Assembly: GCA_029983675.1 (NCBI GenBank)
Contig: JASBYY010000037.1
Span: 1 to 30,040 of the forward strand
Direction: 5' to 3'
From: Bacteroidales bacterium
Lineage (GTDB): Bacteria > Bacteroidota > Bacteroidia > Bacteroidales > F082
Length of the DNA: 30,040 bases
The translations under genes and the position numbers were made by a program. Positions 1-7,876 of this stretch are shown here, one piece after another. The notes below the pieces were generated by a model. That model did no database searches. It had not been told where the DNA came from and saw nothing but the letters and a program-made list of their open reading frames with translations. The first letter of the stretch is position 1, and every line of letters begins with the position of its first letter.

Positions 1-2
1 TT

Positions 3-86
3 GGGGGTCAGAAAGTTAACGGCTCCGAAATCCCGCACTACGCTTATACGTCACCATTACGAATGATCATTCAATTAACATGCTGA
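3..86 (+). CDS. 3' end of an unidentified gene (partial)
   Basis: Frame 3 is open from the window edge and ends at TGA 84-86. The 27 visible residues end in SPLRMIIQLTC. Codon choice looks more natural here than in frame 1, which is also open to a stop at 64-66. Too little is visible to name a family. No start is present, so the call rests only on an open frame and its position just before the next gene's promoter. Confidence 0.3.
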   Translation, partial: GGQKVNGSEIPHYAYTSPLRMIIQLTC

Positions 87-153
87 TTGTTAGTGTGTTA
101 TGTCATTTTTTTAGCCTGTAACATTCTTTTTAGTTCATTTCAAAACAGTTTCT

Positions 154-161
154 TAATTTTG
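154..161 (+). promoter_or_regulatory. -7 box of the kinase-like gene promoter
   Basis: TAATTTTG is an exact match to the Bacteroidetes -7 consensus TAnnTTTG. It lies 21 bases before the ATG at 183, giving a predicted leader of about 15 bases. No clear -33 TTTG is visible. Its position excludes the longer upstream frame as coding. Confidence 0.6.
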
Positions 162-182
162 CGACCTTATTTAATAGCGAAG

Positions 183-1055
183 ATGATGAATATTGAAGAT
201 TATATCATTGCAAGGGTGAACTATTTGATGCGTGTTCGGGATGCACAGATTGTCAAACGATTAGAACGTGGCATGAGCAATTATACCTATGTGGTTGAAT
301 CGCAGGGTAATAAATACACTTATCGTGTTCCGGGAATATATGCCGAGAAGTTTGTCGATAGGGAGGATGAGCAGGCCGTCATTCAGCAGGTGGAAGAGCT
401 TGGTCTGAACAACGAAACTGTTTATTTGGAGCTGCGTTCGGGTGAGAAGCTGGCGGTCTATGTGGAAGGCACCGTTATGGCGGATACCGATGTTGTATCA
501 TACAACGCGATGTCGGTAAAAGCACTGAAGAAATTGCACGGCAGCAACCTGAGGTTCAAGGATTACAATGCTTTCGGACGTTTGGCGGATTATGAGCGTT
601 ATTGCCGCGAAATGGGTTTCGAGCACAAGCAGAACTATATCGACTTGAGAAAACACATGGTGGAACTGGGCGAGCAGGTGCGTAACATCAAGCCTGTGCC
701 TTGCCATTGCGACTATCAGCCTACCAACTTGGTGATAAGCGGCGACAAGCTCTATGTCCTCGACTGGGAGTTTGCCGGTATGAATGATCCGTTCTATGAT
801 ATTGCCTGCTACGGTAATGCCGGGTTCGACAAGGCGTTGTCGTTGCTGGAGGCCTACGTCGGTCATCAGCCCACACGCGACGAGCTGCGACGCTTGTATT
901 TTCATCGTGCATTCCAATGCCTGCAATGGTACAATGTGGCCATCTTCAAGGATCGCATCGGGTTAAGCAAGGATTTGAATCTGGATTTCAATCAAATCGC
1001 CGACATGTTTTTTGGCATGGCTACCGACTTGGTTGGAGAGCATGATAGTATTTGA
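183..1055 (+). CDS. Choline/ethanolamine kinase-like (LicA/APH-fold) phosphotransferase
   Basis: The protein has 290 residues from ATG 183 (289 from the adjacent ATG 186). The frame is open further upstream to 87, but a perfect TAnnTTTG box at 154-161 lies inside that extension and the extra N-terminus is unrelated hydrophobic sequence, so the shorter start is chosen. The kinase-fold hallmarks are visible: the Brenner-type catalytic loop CHCDYQPTN, followed by the metal-binding segment VLDWEFAG, as in LicA, choline kinases and aminoglycoside phosphotransferases. Members phosphorylate choline, ethanolamine or similar small alcohols in the cytoplasm using ATP. No licB/licC/licD partners are visible, so the substrate is unknown. 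It converges with sufT 41 bases downstream. A thiamine-kinase-like or other APH-family activity is possible. Confidence 0.82.
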   Translation: MMNIEDYIIARVNYLMRVRDAQIVKRLERGMSNYTYVVESQGNKYTYRVPGIYAEKFVDREDEQAVIQQVEELGLNNETVYLELRSGEKLAVYVEGTVMADTDVVSYNAMSVKALKKLHGSNLRFKDYNAFGRLADYERYCREMGFEHKQNYIDLRKHMVELGEQVRNIKPVPCHCDYQPTNLVISGDKLYVLDWEFAGMNDPFYDIACYGNAGFDKALSLLEAYVGHQPTRDELRRLYFHRAFQCLQWYNVAIFKDRIGLSKDLNLDFNQIADMFFGMATDLVGEHDSI

Positions 1056-1096
1056 GGACAGGGTGGGGGCATTCCGCTTTTGAGGCTTCCTTTTTG

Positions 1097-1456
1097 TTAG
1101 TAAAGGAAATCCATGGCGTTGTATTCGCCCCAGTCACCGTCAAGACCCAGTTCGGCCTTGGCTTCTTCTGAAAGCATGTCGGGCGACCATGGCGGCTCAA
1201 AAGTCAGCTCCACTTTGACTTCTTTTACACCCATGATGGCTTGCACTTTTTCCCTTACCTGAATGGGAAGCACATCGGCTACCGGACAGTTGGGGGCCGT
1301 CACCGTCATCAGGATTTTCACGTTGCCATCGTCATCTATCTCTAACTCGTAAATCAGGTGGAGCGTCCACACGTCAACGGGGATTTCGGGATCGTGTATG
1401 GTCTTCAACACCGAAATGATGGTTTCTTTTAACTGGTCTTTTTCTGTTTGTGTCAT
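1097..1456 (-). CDS. sufT: SufT / MIP18-family (DUF59) iron-sulfur assembly protein
   Basis: This is a 119-residue single-domain MIP18/DUF59 protein. The family signature DPEIPV is at about residues 22-27 and TAPNCP, with the conserved Cys57, follows at 54-58. SufT-type proteins help mature or deliver Fe-S clusters to client proteins in the cytoplasm. The ATG overlaps the sufE stop by four bases (ATGA, 1453-1456), which predicts translational coupling, and the sufS-sufE-sufT order supports the SUF assignment. The C-terminal tail after residue 90 (WSPDMLSEEAKAELG) is acidic and typical of bacterial members. The family is clear; the specific SufT name is inferred from context. Confidence 0.88.
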   Translation of the reverse strand: MTQTEKDQLKETIISVLKTIHDPEIPVDVWTLHLIYELEIDDDGNVKILMTVTAPNCPVADVLPIQVREKVQAIMGVKEVKVELTFEPPWSPDMLSEEAKAELGLDGDWGEYNAMDFLY

Positions 1457-1881
1457 TTCTTGTCCTCCTGAAGTTTGAAAGCCTCGGCATAAAGCATCAT
1501 TTGTTTCAGCATGGACAGCAATCCGTTTGAACGGGTGGGTGACAAATGTTCCTTGAGGCCGATTTTATCGAGGAAGCCCAAATCTGAATCCAAGATGTCG
1601 GATGGGGTCTGTCCTGAAAACACTTTGATCAACAGGTAGATGATTCCTTTTGTGATAACCGCATCGCTGTCGGCTGCAAAATACACCTTGCCGTCTTTCA
1701 TTTCGGCGCTGAGCCACACCCGTGACTGGCAACCGTTGATTAAATGCTTGTCATCGCGGTACTTGTCGTCGATGAGCGGACACTCCTTGCCTATTTCGAT
1801 CAGCATGGCATAGCGATCCATCCAGTCGTCAAACATGGAAAAGTCTTCTACGATAGCGTCTTGTATTTCTTTGATGGTCAT
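1453..1881 (-). CDS. sufE: SufE, cysteine desulfuration protein
   Basis: The 142-residue protein matches the SufE family in length. The sulfur-accepting cysteine is Cys51 in LINGCQSRVWL, the same position as Cys51 in E. coli SufE. SufE takes persulfide sulfur from SufS and passes it to the SufBCD scaffold. A perfect -7 box (CAAAATTA on plus, TAATTTTG on minus, 1924-1931) gives it a promoter of its own with a leader of about 36 bases, so sufE-sufT can be expressed separately from sufS. The scaffold genes sufBCD are absent from this window and must be elsewhere. Confidence 0.93.
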   Translation of the reverse strand: MTIKEIQDAIVEDFSMFDDWMDRYAMLIEIGKECPLIDDKYRDDKHLINGCQSRVWLSAEMKDGKVYFAADSDAVITKGIIYLLIKVFSGQTPSDILDSDLGFLDKIGLKEHLSPTRSNGLLSMLKQMMLYAEAFKLQEDKK

Positions 1882-1923
1882 TTTTTAGTACTTAATGCAA
1901 AGAATGGCGTTGTTTGTTGGCGG

Positions 1924-1931
1924 CAAAATTA
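1924..1931 (-). promoter_or_regulatory. -7 box of the sufE promoter
   Basis: TAATTTTG on the minus strand is an exact TAnnTTTG match in the 107-base sufS-sufE gap, 42 bases before the sufE ATG. Confidence 0.55.
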
Positions 1932-1988
1932 CGCATTTTTTGAACAATGAATGTTCAGGAGAAAGCTCAAAATCCCGTTAGGAAAACC

Positions 1989-3212
1989 TTATCTCAACAT
2001 CGCCGCCGCCTTTTTCACGGCTTTTACAAAAACATCCACTTCTTCCATTGTGTTGTAAAGGGCAAAAGATGCTCTTACCGTTCCCGGAATGCCGAAGCGT
2101 GTCATGACAGGCTCGGCGCAATGGTGTCCTGTGCGCACGGCAACCCCCATCTTGTCGATGATGGTGCCTAAGTCGTAAGGATGGATGCCGTCGATGACAA
2201 ACGATACCAGACCGCTGCGTTTGGCAGCCTGTCCGATGAAACGCAACCCTTCGATTTCGCTTAGCTGTTCCACTGCGCGTTGCAGCAAGGCGCTTTCGTA
2301 GGCCTCAATCTGATTGCGGTCTAAGCTTTCAATGAAGCGGACGGCAGACTCCAGTCCGAGGGCGGCACCCACATTCGGTGTCCCGGCCTCGAATTTGAAA
2401 GGCAGCTTGTTGAAGGTGGTCGCTTCAAAACTGACCTGATCCACCATCTCGCCCCCGAACTGATACGGCGGCATCTTCTCAAGCCAATCACTTTTGCCGT
2501 AGAGTCCGCCAATGCCCATGGGAGCGTACATTTTGTGTCCGGAGAACACAAAGAAGTCGCAATCGAGGGATTGCACGTCAATGTAATGGTGGGCAATGGA
2601 TTGGGCACCGTCAACAATAACGGGAATGCCGTGTTTGTGCGCCATGCCGATCATTTCTTTGATGGGATTTATCGTTCCCAATGTGTTGGAAATGTGGGCA
2701 ATGGAGACAATCCGCGGCTTCTCGTCGAGCAAGGTTTCGTAGCGTTGTAAATCGAGAACGCCATTGTCGTCCATGGGACAGACAAGCAGTTGTCCTTTTT
2801 TCTGTCGCAGCATCTGTTGCCAAGGGACGAGGTTGGAATGGTGTTCCATGGCGCTGATGAGCACCTTGTCGTTTTCTTCGATGAGAAGTTGTCCCAGAGA
2901 GGAAGCCAGCAGGTTTAACGATTCTGTCGTGCCTCGTGTGAAGACGATATCGTGCGGTGCGGCAGCGTGGATAAAGGCTGCCACGGTGCGACGGGCGTTC
3001 TCGTAAGCCTCGGTCGCCATCTGGCTTAGGTAATGCACCCCGCGATGGATGTTGCAGTTTTCGTGCAGATAATAGTCGCGTTCACGATCGATGACGCAGA
3101 GCGGTTTCTGGGTGGTGGCGGCATTGTCAAGGTAAACCAAAGGTTTGCCGTAAACTTGTTGGTTGAGGATGGGAAACTGCCGCCGAATTTCGTTGATATA
3201 GGTCGAATCCAA
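1989..3212 (-). CDS. sufS: SufS, cysteine desulfurase
   Basis: The 407-residue protein is a class V PLP aminotransferase-fold enzyme that releases sulfur from cysteine as an enzyme-bound persulfide for Fe-S assembly. Visible landmarks are YLDNAATTQKP near the N-terminus, the PLP-stacking His in EHHSNLVPW (H124), Asp201 and Gln204 in VDGAQS, the Schiff-base lysine Lys227 in SGHKMYAP, and the active-site Cys365 in RTGHHCAEP. E. coli SufS carries its catalytic cysteine at almost the same position (364). The start codon appears to be TTG: the frame is open upstream to a stop near 3251 without any ATG, and a near-consensus -7 box (TACTTTTA, 3233-3240) puts transcription start just before this TTG. 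It is followed by sufE and sufT on the same strand. Confidence 0.94.
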   Translation of the reverse strand: MDSTYINEIRRQFPILNQQVYGKPLVYLDNAATTQKPLCVIDRERDYYLHENCNIHRGVHYLSQMATEAYENARRTVAAFIHAAAPHDIVFTRGTTESLNLLASSLGQLLIEENDKVLISAMEHHSNLVPWQQMLRQKKGQLLVCPMDDNGVLDLQRYETLLDEKPRIVSIAHISNTLGTINPIKEMIGMAHKHGIPVIVDGAQSIAHHYIDVQSLDCDFFVFSGHKMYAPMGIGGLYGKSDWLEKMPPYQFGGEMVDQVSFEATTFNKLPFKFEAGTPNVGAALGLESAVRFIESLDRNQIEAYESALLQRAVEQLSEIEGLRFIGQAAKRSGLVSFVIDGIHPYDLGTIIDKMGVAVRTGHHCAEPVMTRFGIPGTVRASFALYNTMEEVDVFVKAVKKAAAMLR

Positions 3213-3232
3213 GGTCGTTGCAATTAAAAGTG

Positions 3233-3240
3233 TAAAAGTA
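3233..3240 (-). promoter_or_regulatory. Near-consensus -7 box before sufS
   Basis: Minus-strand TACTTTTA matches seven of eight positions of TAnnTTTG and lies 20 bases before the proposed TTG start of sufS. Confidence 0.4.
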
Positions 3241-3343
3241 GCGTTTTTTCACGACATGCAACTGAAATAATATGGCAGGATTGGATTAATCTTGAAAAGG
3301 TCTTTATGGCGCTGACAATTAGTGGATGTCGTCAACAACAGGG

Positions 3344-3916
3344 CTATTGCTTTTCTTCGATAATGCAGCGGGCACCGAGGTAACGCTTCTGGTAATAAAG
3401 AGAATCGGAATGGGTAACGGTAACCCCAGTGCGGCAGGCATGGATGAAACTGAAACTGCGTCCGTCGCTTGCAACATCTGTGACGATGCCGACATGTCCT
3501 ACGGTTTTTGTAGCCTGTCGGCCGCCGAAAAACACAAGGTCGCCTTTTTGCAACTGGTTGATGCTGTCGATGGGAAGCCCTTGCCCAAACTGCATTTTTG
3601 AGGTGCGTAGGATGGCAATGTCTTCCTTGCCGTAGATAAACCGTGTAAAGCCAGAGCAATCGAAGCGGTTGGGGCCATTTTGACCTTTCCCGTATCTTGC
3701 GCCGATATAGCACAGCGCCTTCTCGACAATACGTTCGCCCGCTGTCATTACAGGTGGCGTCATGCTGTCGGCAACGATATTACAGGTGCGGTGCGATGTT
3801 GTGTCCGCGACAATGCTATCGCACATCGGAATGGCACTCCTGAGCAGTGATGCCCAAAAGAACAGTGCAAAAAGTAATATCGGTAGTTTGATTTTCAAGG
3901 GTATTCTTTTTTGCAA
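3344..3916 (-). CDS. NlpC/P60-family cell-wall hydrolase, membrane-anchored or secreted
   Basis: The protein has 190 residues. An N-terminal hydrophobic segment (about 10-25, LPILLFALFFWASLL) after a basic stretch acts as a signal peptide or anchor. The NlpC/P60 cysteine-peptidase domain covers about residues 60-185, with catalytic Cys87 in FDCSGF, His141 in GHVGIV and His159 in SFIHA. The family cleaves peptide cross-links or stems of peptidoglycan in the periplasm. The start codon is probably TTG at 3916: the only in-frame ATG near the N-terminus (Met31) would remove the signal sequence, and a perfect -7 box lies 25 bases upstream at 3942-3949. It faces away from tgt across a short divergent promoter region. 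Confidence 0.88.
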   Translation of the reverse strand: MQKRIPLKIKLPILLFALFFWASLLRSAIPMCDSIVADTTSHRTCNIVADSMTPPVMTAGERIVEKALCYIGARYGKGQNGPNRFDCSGFTRFIYGKEDIAILRTSKMQFGQGLPIDSINQLQKGDLVFFGGRQATKTVGHVGIVTDVASDGRSFSFIHACRTGVTVTHSDSLYYQKRYLGARCIIEEKQ

Positions 3917-3941
3917 TAAAGCGAAAACAATTCTAATAATG

Positions 3942-3949
3942 CAAAACTA
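3942..3949 (-). promoter_or_regulatory. -7 box of the NlpC/P60 gene promoter
   Basis: Minus-strand TAGTTTTG exactly matches TAnnTTTG. The predicted leader to the TTG start at 3916 is about 20 bases. Confidence 0.55.
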
Positions 3950-4056
3950 AGCATTTTGTTGTGTCGCAAGCTAGATTTTTTTGAAATGTTTGTCTTTTAA
4001 TGTAGCTGTAATTGTCATTTGACCGCATCACCGGCTTATGGTTCGCTATTTATTTT

Positions 4057-4064
4057 TACTTTTG
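4057..4064 (+). promoter_or_regulatory. -7 box of the tgt promoter
   Basis: TACTTTTG exactly matches TAnnTTTG and lies 18 bases before the tgt ATG at 4083. It falls inside an upstream in-frame extension, which supports the shorter start. Confidence 0.6.
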
Positions 4065-4082
4065 CCGAAATTATTTTTCGGA

Positions 4083-5213
4083 ATGCAATTTACAATAACG
4101 GCAAACGATTCTAAGAGTGCGGCGCGTGCCGGACGATTGGTGACCGACCACGGCAGCATCGAAACCCCGATTTTCATGCCTGTCGGAACGCTTGGAACGG
4201 TCAAGGCGTGCCATATTCGCGACATTCGCGACGAGGTGAAGGCGCAAATCATCTTAGGCAACACCTATCATTTGTATCTTCGTCCCGGACTTGAAGTGCT
4301 TGAGGCGGCAGGTGGCTTGCATCGGTTCAACGGCTGGGATCGTGCCATCCTTACCGACAGCGGTGGCTTTCAGGTGTTTTCGCTTACCGGCATCAGAAAA
4401 ATGAAAGAGGAAGGTGTTGAATTTCAGTCGCATATCGATGGATCGAGGCATCTTTTTACACCGGAACGTGTGATGGATATTGAGCGCAGCATCGGCGCCG
4501 ACATCATGATGGCTTTTGATGAGTGCACGCCCGGCACCTCCGATTACCATTATGCCAAACAGTCGATGGAGCGGACGCACCGTTGGCTTGACCGTTGTGT
4601 GAAACGTTTTTCGGAAACCGAACCGAAGTACGGATATGCTCAAGCGCTGTTCCCCATCGTGCAAGGCTGCGTCTATCGCGATTTGCGGAAGCAGTCGGCG
4701 GAATACATTGCATCGAAGGGCGCGGAGGGCAACGCCATTGGCGGACTTGCCGTGGGAGAACCAACAGAGACAATGTACGAGATGATAGAATTGGTCAACG
4801 CCATACTTCCCAAGGACAAACCGCGTTACCTGATGGGAGTGGGCACTCCCGCCAATCTGCTTGAAGGCATTTCGCGCGGTGTCGATATGTTCGATTGTGT
4901 CATGCCGACGCGCAACGGACGTAATGGCATGATTTTCACTTCCGAAGGCATCGTCAATTTGCGTAACGAAAAGTGGAAGGACGATTTTTCTCCTGTTGAT
5001 GCAAACGGTGAAACTTTTGTAGATGCCCAATATTCAAAGGCCTATCTTCGTCATCTCTTCGTGGCGGGCGAGATACTCGGACCAATGATTGCCAGCTTGC
5101 ACAACCTTGGTTTTTACCTGTGGCTTGTCAGAAAGGCACGCCGCCATATCGTGGACGGCGATTTCGCCACCTGGCGCGATGCCATGCTGCCAAAGGTATC
5201 GCGGCGTTTATAA
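4083..5213 (+). CDS. tgt: Queuine/preQ1 tRNA-guanine transglycosylase
   Basis: The protein has 376 residues from ATG 4083. It begins MQFTITANDS, the usual Tgt N-terminus, and the upstream in-frame codons carry a -7 box instead. Bacterial Tgt exchanges guanine 34 of GUN-anticodon tRNAs for preQ1 during queuosine synthesis. Visible motifs are Asp92 in TDSGGFQVFS, the nucleophile Asp271 in MFDCVMPTRNGRNG, and VGEPTE. The C-terminal zinc site is unusual: the three cysteines normally found before AYLRHL are missing (residues 303-318 contain none), while the histidine in YLRHL remains. The lptF/G-family gene follows after 11 bases, so the two are probably cotranscribed. Confidence 0.95.
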   Translation: MQFTITANDSKSAARAGRLVTDHGSIETPIFMPVGTLGTVKACHIRDIRDEVKAQIILGNTYHLYLRPGLEVLEAAGGLHRFNGWDRAILTDSGGFQVFSLTGIRKMKEEGVEFQSHIDGSRHLFTPERVMDIERSIGADIMMAFDECTPGTSDYHYAKQSMERTHRWLDRCVKRFSETEPKYGYAQALFPIVQGCVYRDLRKQSAEYIASKGAEGNAIGGLAVGEPTETMYEMIELVNAILPKDKPRYLMGVGTPANLLEGISRGVDMFDCVMPTRNGRNGMIFTSEGIVNLRNEKWKDDFSPVDANGETFVDAQYSKAYLRHLFVAGEILGPMIASLHNLGFYLWLVRKARRHIVDGDFATWRDAMLPKVSRRL

Positions 5214-5224
5214 ACAATATTGCA

Positions 5225-6304
5225 ATGAAGATTCTCGACAGGTACATATTCAAAAAGTATATCGGCACTTTTTTTCTCGCCATCTCGTTGCTGATTGTCA
5301 TCATCATCATTTTCGACTTGTCGGAGAATATCGATAGTTTTTTGCAAAACCATGCCAGCTGGAAGGAGGTGGTGTTCCATCATTATCTGCCCTTCATTCC
5401 GTATTTTATTAATTTGTTTATTTACCTGTTCACCTTTATTTCGGTGGTGTTGTTTACCTCGAAGATGGCAGCGAAAACGGAGATTGTCGCCATTTTGAGC
5501 AGTGGCGTGAGTTTTTGGCGTTTCTTATATCCTTATCTGCTGGCCTCGCTTCTTCTCGCGCTCATATCGCTGTATTTCAGCAATATGCTGATACCGCAAG
5601 CCAATGTGGTCAGGCGTGTGTTTAAGAACGAATATATGGAACGGCTGACTACCAGTTCGGGTCGCAACATCCATGTGCAGACAGGAAAAGACGAGTTTGT
5701 CTATTTGGAGACCTATAATTTCAACCGGAATGTCGGATACAAGTTCTCTTGGGAGAAATATAATGGCAATGAATTGAAATACAAGATGTTGGCAGATGTA
5801 ATCAGCCACGATACTACCCAAACAAATCAATGGAGGATTGAGAATTTCACGGCGCGTTATATTAATGGTGGCGAAGAACACATTGTGCAGGGCAGGACGC
5901 TTGATACGGTGATGAATCTGCTGCCTTCCGACTTGTATAAGTTCAAGGAGGATTTTGAGGAGATGAATTTTTTCGAGTTGCGTCGACACATTTCCAATAT
6001 GAAAAGGAAAAGCGCCGAGGGTATTATCGAATATGAGTTTGAGATGCACCAGCGCATAGCATCGCCCATAGCCATTTTGATTCTGACCTTTATCGGCGCG
6101 GCTTTGTCGAGCAGAAAGGTGCGCGGCGGCATGGGCGTTCATCTTGGAATGGGCATTGCCATTGCATTTTCCTATATTTTATTCATGTCTGTTTCAAAAG
6201 CCTTTGCTATGGCGGGAACGGCATCGCCTATGCTGGCGGCGTGGATTCCCAATATCATCTATTGCGCTTTGGCGGCATATTTCCTGATAAAGGCGCCAAA
6301 ATAA
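5225..6304 (+). CDS. LptF/LptG (YjgP/YjgQ)-family lipopolysaccharide export permease
   Basis: The protein has 359 residues from ATG 5225 (MKILDRYIFKKYIGTF). An upstream in-frame extension overlaps tgt and is rejected. There are three hydrophobic segments near the N-terminus (about 13-30, 55-80, 100-120), a soluble periplasmic portion of about 150 residues, and three C-terminal membrane segments (about 280-355), the standard layout of LptF/LptG. In the family, two such subunits form the inner-membrane channel of the LptB2FG transporter that extracts lipopolysaccharide. Only one copy is present here, so LptF and LptG cannot be told apart. The first motif (LDRYIFKKYIGTF) is typical of Bacteroidetes members. 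Confidence 0.88.
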   Translation: MKILDRYIFKKYIGTFFLAISLLIVIIIIFDLSENIDSFLQNHASWKEVVFHHYLPFIPYFINLFIYLFTFISVVLFTSKMAAKTEIVAILSSGVSFWRFLYPYLLASLLLALISLYFSNMLIPQANVVRRVFKNEYMERLTTSSGRNIHVQTGKDEFVYLETYNFNRNVGYKFSWEKYNGNELKYKMLADVISHDTTQTNQWRIENFTARYINGGEEHIVQGRTLDTVMNLLPSDLYKFKEDFEEMNFFELRRHISNMKRKSAEGIIEYEFEMHQRIASPIAILILTFIGAALSSRKVRGGMGVHLGMGIAIAFSYILFMSVSKAFAMAGTASPMLAAWIPNIIYCALAAYFLIKAPK

Positions 6305-6504
6305 AGTAATAGACCGATTATGGACGGTTGTTTAAAATATTGACAATTAGATGGTTGTGCACTTTATCTTTCTTCTTGTCAAAAAATAGTTTTAGGTTTC
6401 TTGTTTTTCCTTATTTTAGCAGATTGAAACCAAGCAAAATCTCCTGATGTCTGATGGTGTCGTATGCTATTGGATATTAGTGTTTTGCGTAAATTCTAAT
6501 TTGT

Positions 6505-7116
6505 ATGCATATTGCCGTAGCTGGAAATATCGGTTCGGGGAAAACCACCTTGACACGTTTGCTTGCCAAGCATTTTGGCTGGACACCTCATTATGAGGAA
6601 GTGGACCATAATCCCTATCTGGATAGTTTTTATGAAGACATGCAGCGATGGTCGTTCAACATCCAGATTTTTTTTCTGAACAGCCGCTTCCGGCAGGTGA
6701 TCGATATTCGCAATAGCGGCAAAGATGTCATTCAGGATCGCACAATCTATGAAGATGCTAAGATTTTTGCCCCCAATTTGTATGCCATGGGGCTGATGGA
6801 GTCGCGTGATTTTGAGAATTATCGTTCATTGTTCGACCTGATGGCACAGTTCCTCAAGGCTCCCGACTTGCTGATCTATCTGCGGGCATCCGTGCCTACG
6901 CTGATGCGTCAGATTGCCAAGCGCAACCGCGACTATGAGCAATCCATTCGTCTCGATTACCTTAGCAATTTGAACGACCGCTACGAAGAGTGGATCGGCA
7001 GCTACAAGGAAGGCAAGTTGCTGATTATTGACATCGATAACATTGAACTGGAGAAGCCCGAGGACTTGGGTTCGGTGGTCGAGAAAATAGAAGCCTCGTT
7101 AAATGGATTGTTCTGA
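6505..7116 (+). CDS. Deoxynucleoside kinase (dAK/dGK-like)
   Basis: The 203-residue protein begins directly with the P-loop GNIGSGKT (residues 7-14). The DR(S/T)-type motif is QDRTIYED (Asp78, Arg79), and a lid-like arginine stretch is at about 140-148 (RQIAKRNRDYEQ). These define the deoxynucleoside kinase family, which phosphorylates salvaged deoxynucleosides with ATP. Specificity for deoxyadenosine or deoxyguanosine is the common case for this size class but is not visible from sequence alone. It is the first gene of a compact run: kdsB starts one base after its stop. The preceding 200 bases hold no gene and no clear promoter. Confidence 0.85.
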   Translation: MHIAVAGNIGSGKTTLTRLLAKHFGWTPHYEEVDHNPYLDSFYEDMQRWSFNIQIFFLNSRFRQVIDIRNSGKDVIQDRTIYEDAKIFAPNLYAMGLMESRDFENYRSLFDLMAQFLKAPDLLIYLRASVPTLMRQIAKRNRDYEQSIRLDYLSNLNDRYEEWIGSYKEGKLLIIDIDNIELEKPEDLGSVVEKIEASLNGLF

Positions 7117-7117
7117 T

Positions 7118-7876
7118 ATGAAAATTGCAGGCATTATACCGGCCCGTTACGCATCGACTCGTTTTCCCGGAAAGCCATTGGCGTTGATTAAGGGGAAGAC
7201 GATGATTCGCAGGGTGTATGAACAGGCCTTGCAATCGCAGCTCGACGCTGTCGTGGTCGCTACCGACGATAGTCGTATTGCAGCAGAGGTCGCTGCTTTC
7301 GGTGGGCGTTGCGTGCTGACCGATTCCAACCACCGCAGTGGCACTGACCGCTGCTGCGAGGCTCTCGATTTATTGAATACCCCTTTCGAGGCTGTTGTAA
7401 ACATTCAAGGCGATGAGCCTTTTATCGATCCGGAACAGATTAATTTACTGGTGCAACAGATTTCTCGCGACGGCATAGTGCTGGCTTCATTGGCAAAACG
7501 CATTACCGACAATGAAGAACTGTTCAGTCCCAATACAGTGAAAGTGGTGATGGATAAGAATAACAATGCGCTGTATTTCAGCCGTCATCCGATTCCGTTT
7601 CTGCGCAATGTTGAGCGTGACACATGGATGAGCAAAGGTCTGTTTTATAAACATATCGGCATTTACGCTTATCGTTCCGAAACGTTAAGGCAAGTGGCTG
7701 GCCTGCCTGTGTCGCAGCTCGAATCAGCCGAGTCGCTCGAACAGTTGCGCTGGCTCGAAAATGGCCTGCACATTCGCATGGCGGTGACGACATCCGACAA
7801 CCTGTCCATCGACGCACCCGATGACCTTGTTCGCGCTGAGCATTTTTGGGAGAATCGAAACAAAAACGACAAGTAA
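7118..7876 (+). CDS. kdsB: 3-deoxy-manno-octulosonate cytidylyltransferase
   Basis: The protein has 252 residues from ATG 7118, beginning MKIAGIIPARYASTRFPGKP, the canonical KdsB nucleotide-binding N-terminus. NIQGDEPFI in the middle is the second family signature. The enzyme activates Kdo with CTP to CMP-Kdo for attachment to lipid A in the cytoplasm. It starts one base after the nucleoside-kinase stop, and its own stop overlaps the next ATG (TAATG at 7874-7878), so the genes are likely translationally coupled. Together with the LptF/G-family gene upstream it points to an LPS-bearing outer membrane. Confidence 0.95.
   Translation: MKIAGIIPARYASTRFPGKPLALIKGKTMIRRVYEQALQSQLDAVVVATDDSRIAAEVAAFGGRCVLTDSNHRSGTDRCCEALDLLNTPFEAVVNIQGDEPFIDPEQINLLVQQISRDGIVLASLAKRITDNEELFSPNTVKVVMDKNNNALYFSRHPIPFLRNVERDTWMSKGLFYKHIGIYAYRSETLRQVAGLPVSQLESAESLEQLRWLENGLHIRMAVTTSDNLSIDAPDDLVRAEHFWENRNKNDK

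Noticed and set aside
87..182. N-terminal hydrophobic extension of the kinase-like gene (possible signal peptide)
   Set aside because: A perfect -7 promoter box lies inside it, and the family has no signal peptide.
4254..5030. 258-codon antisense frame inside tgt
   Set aside because: It is a reverse-strand shadow of a strongly conserved gene, with no promoter or start context.
6305..6330. Terminator after the LptF/G-family gene
   Set aside because: Only a four-base ACCG/CGGT stem without a proper T-run is present.
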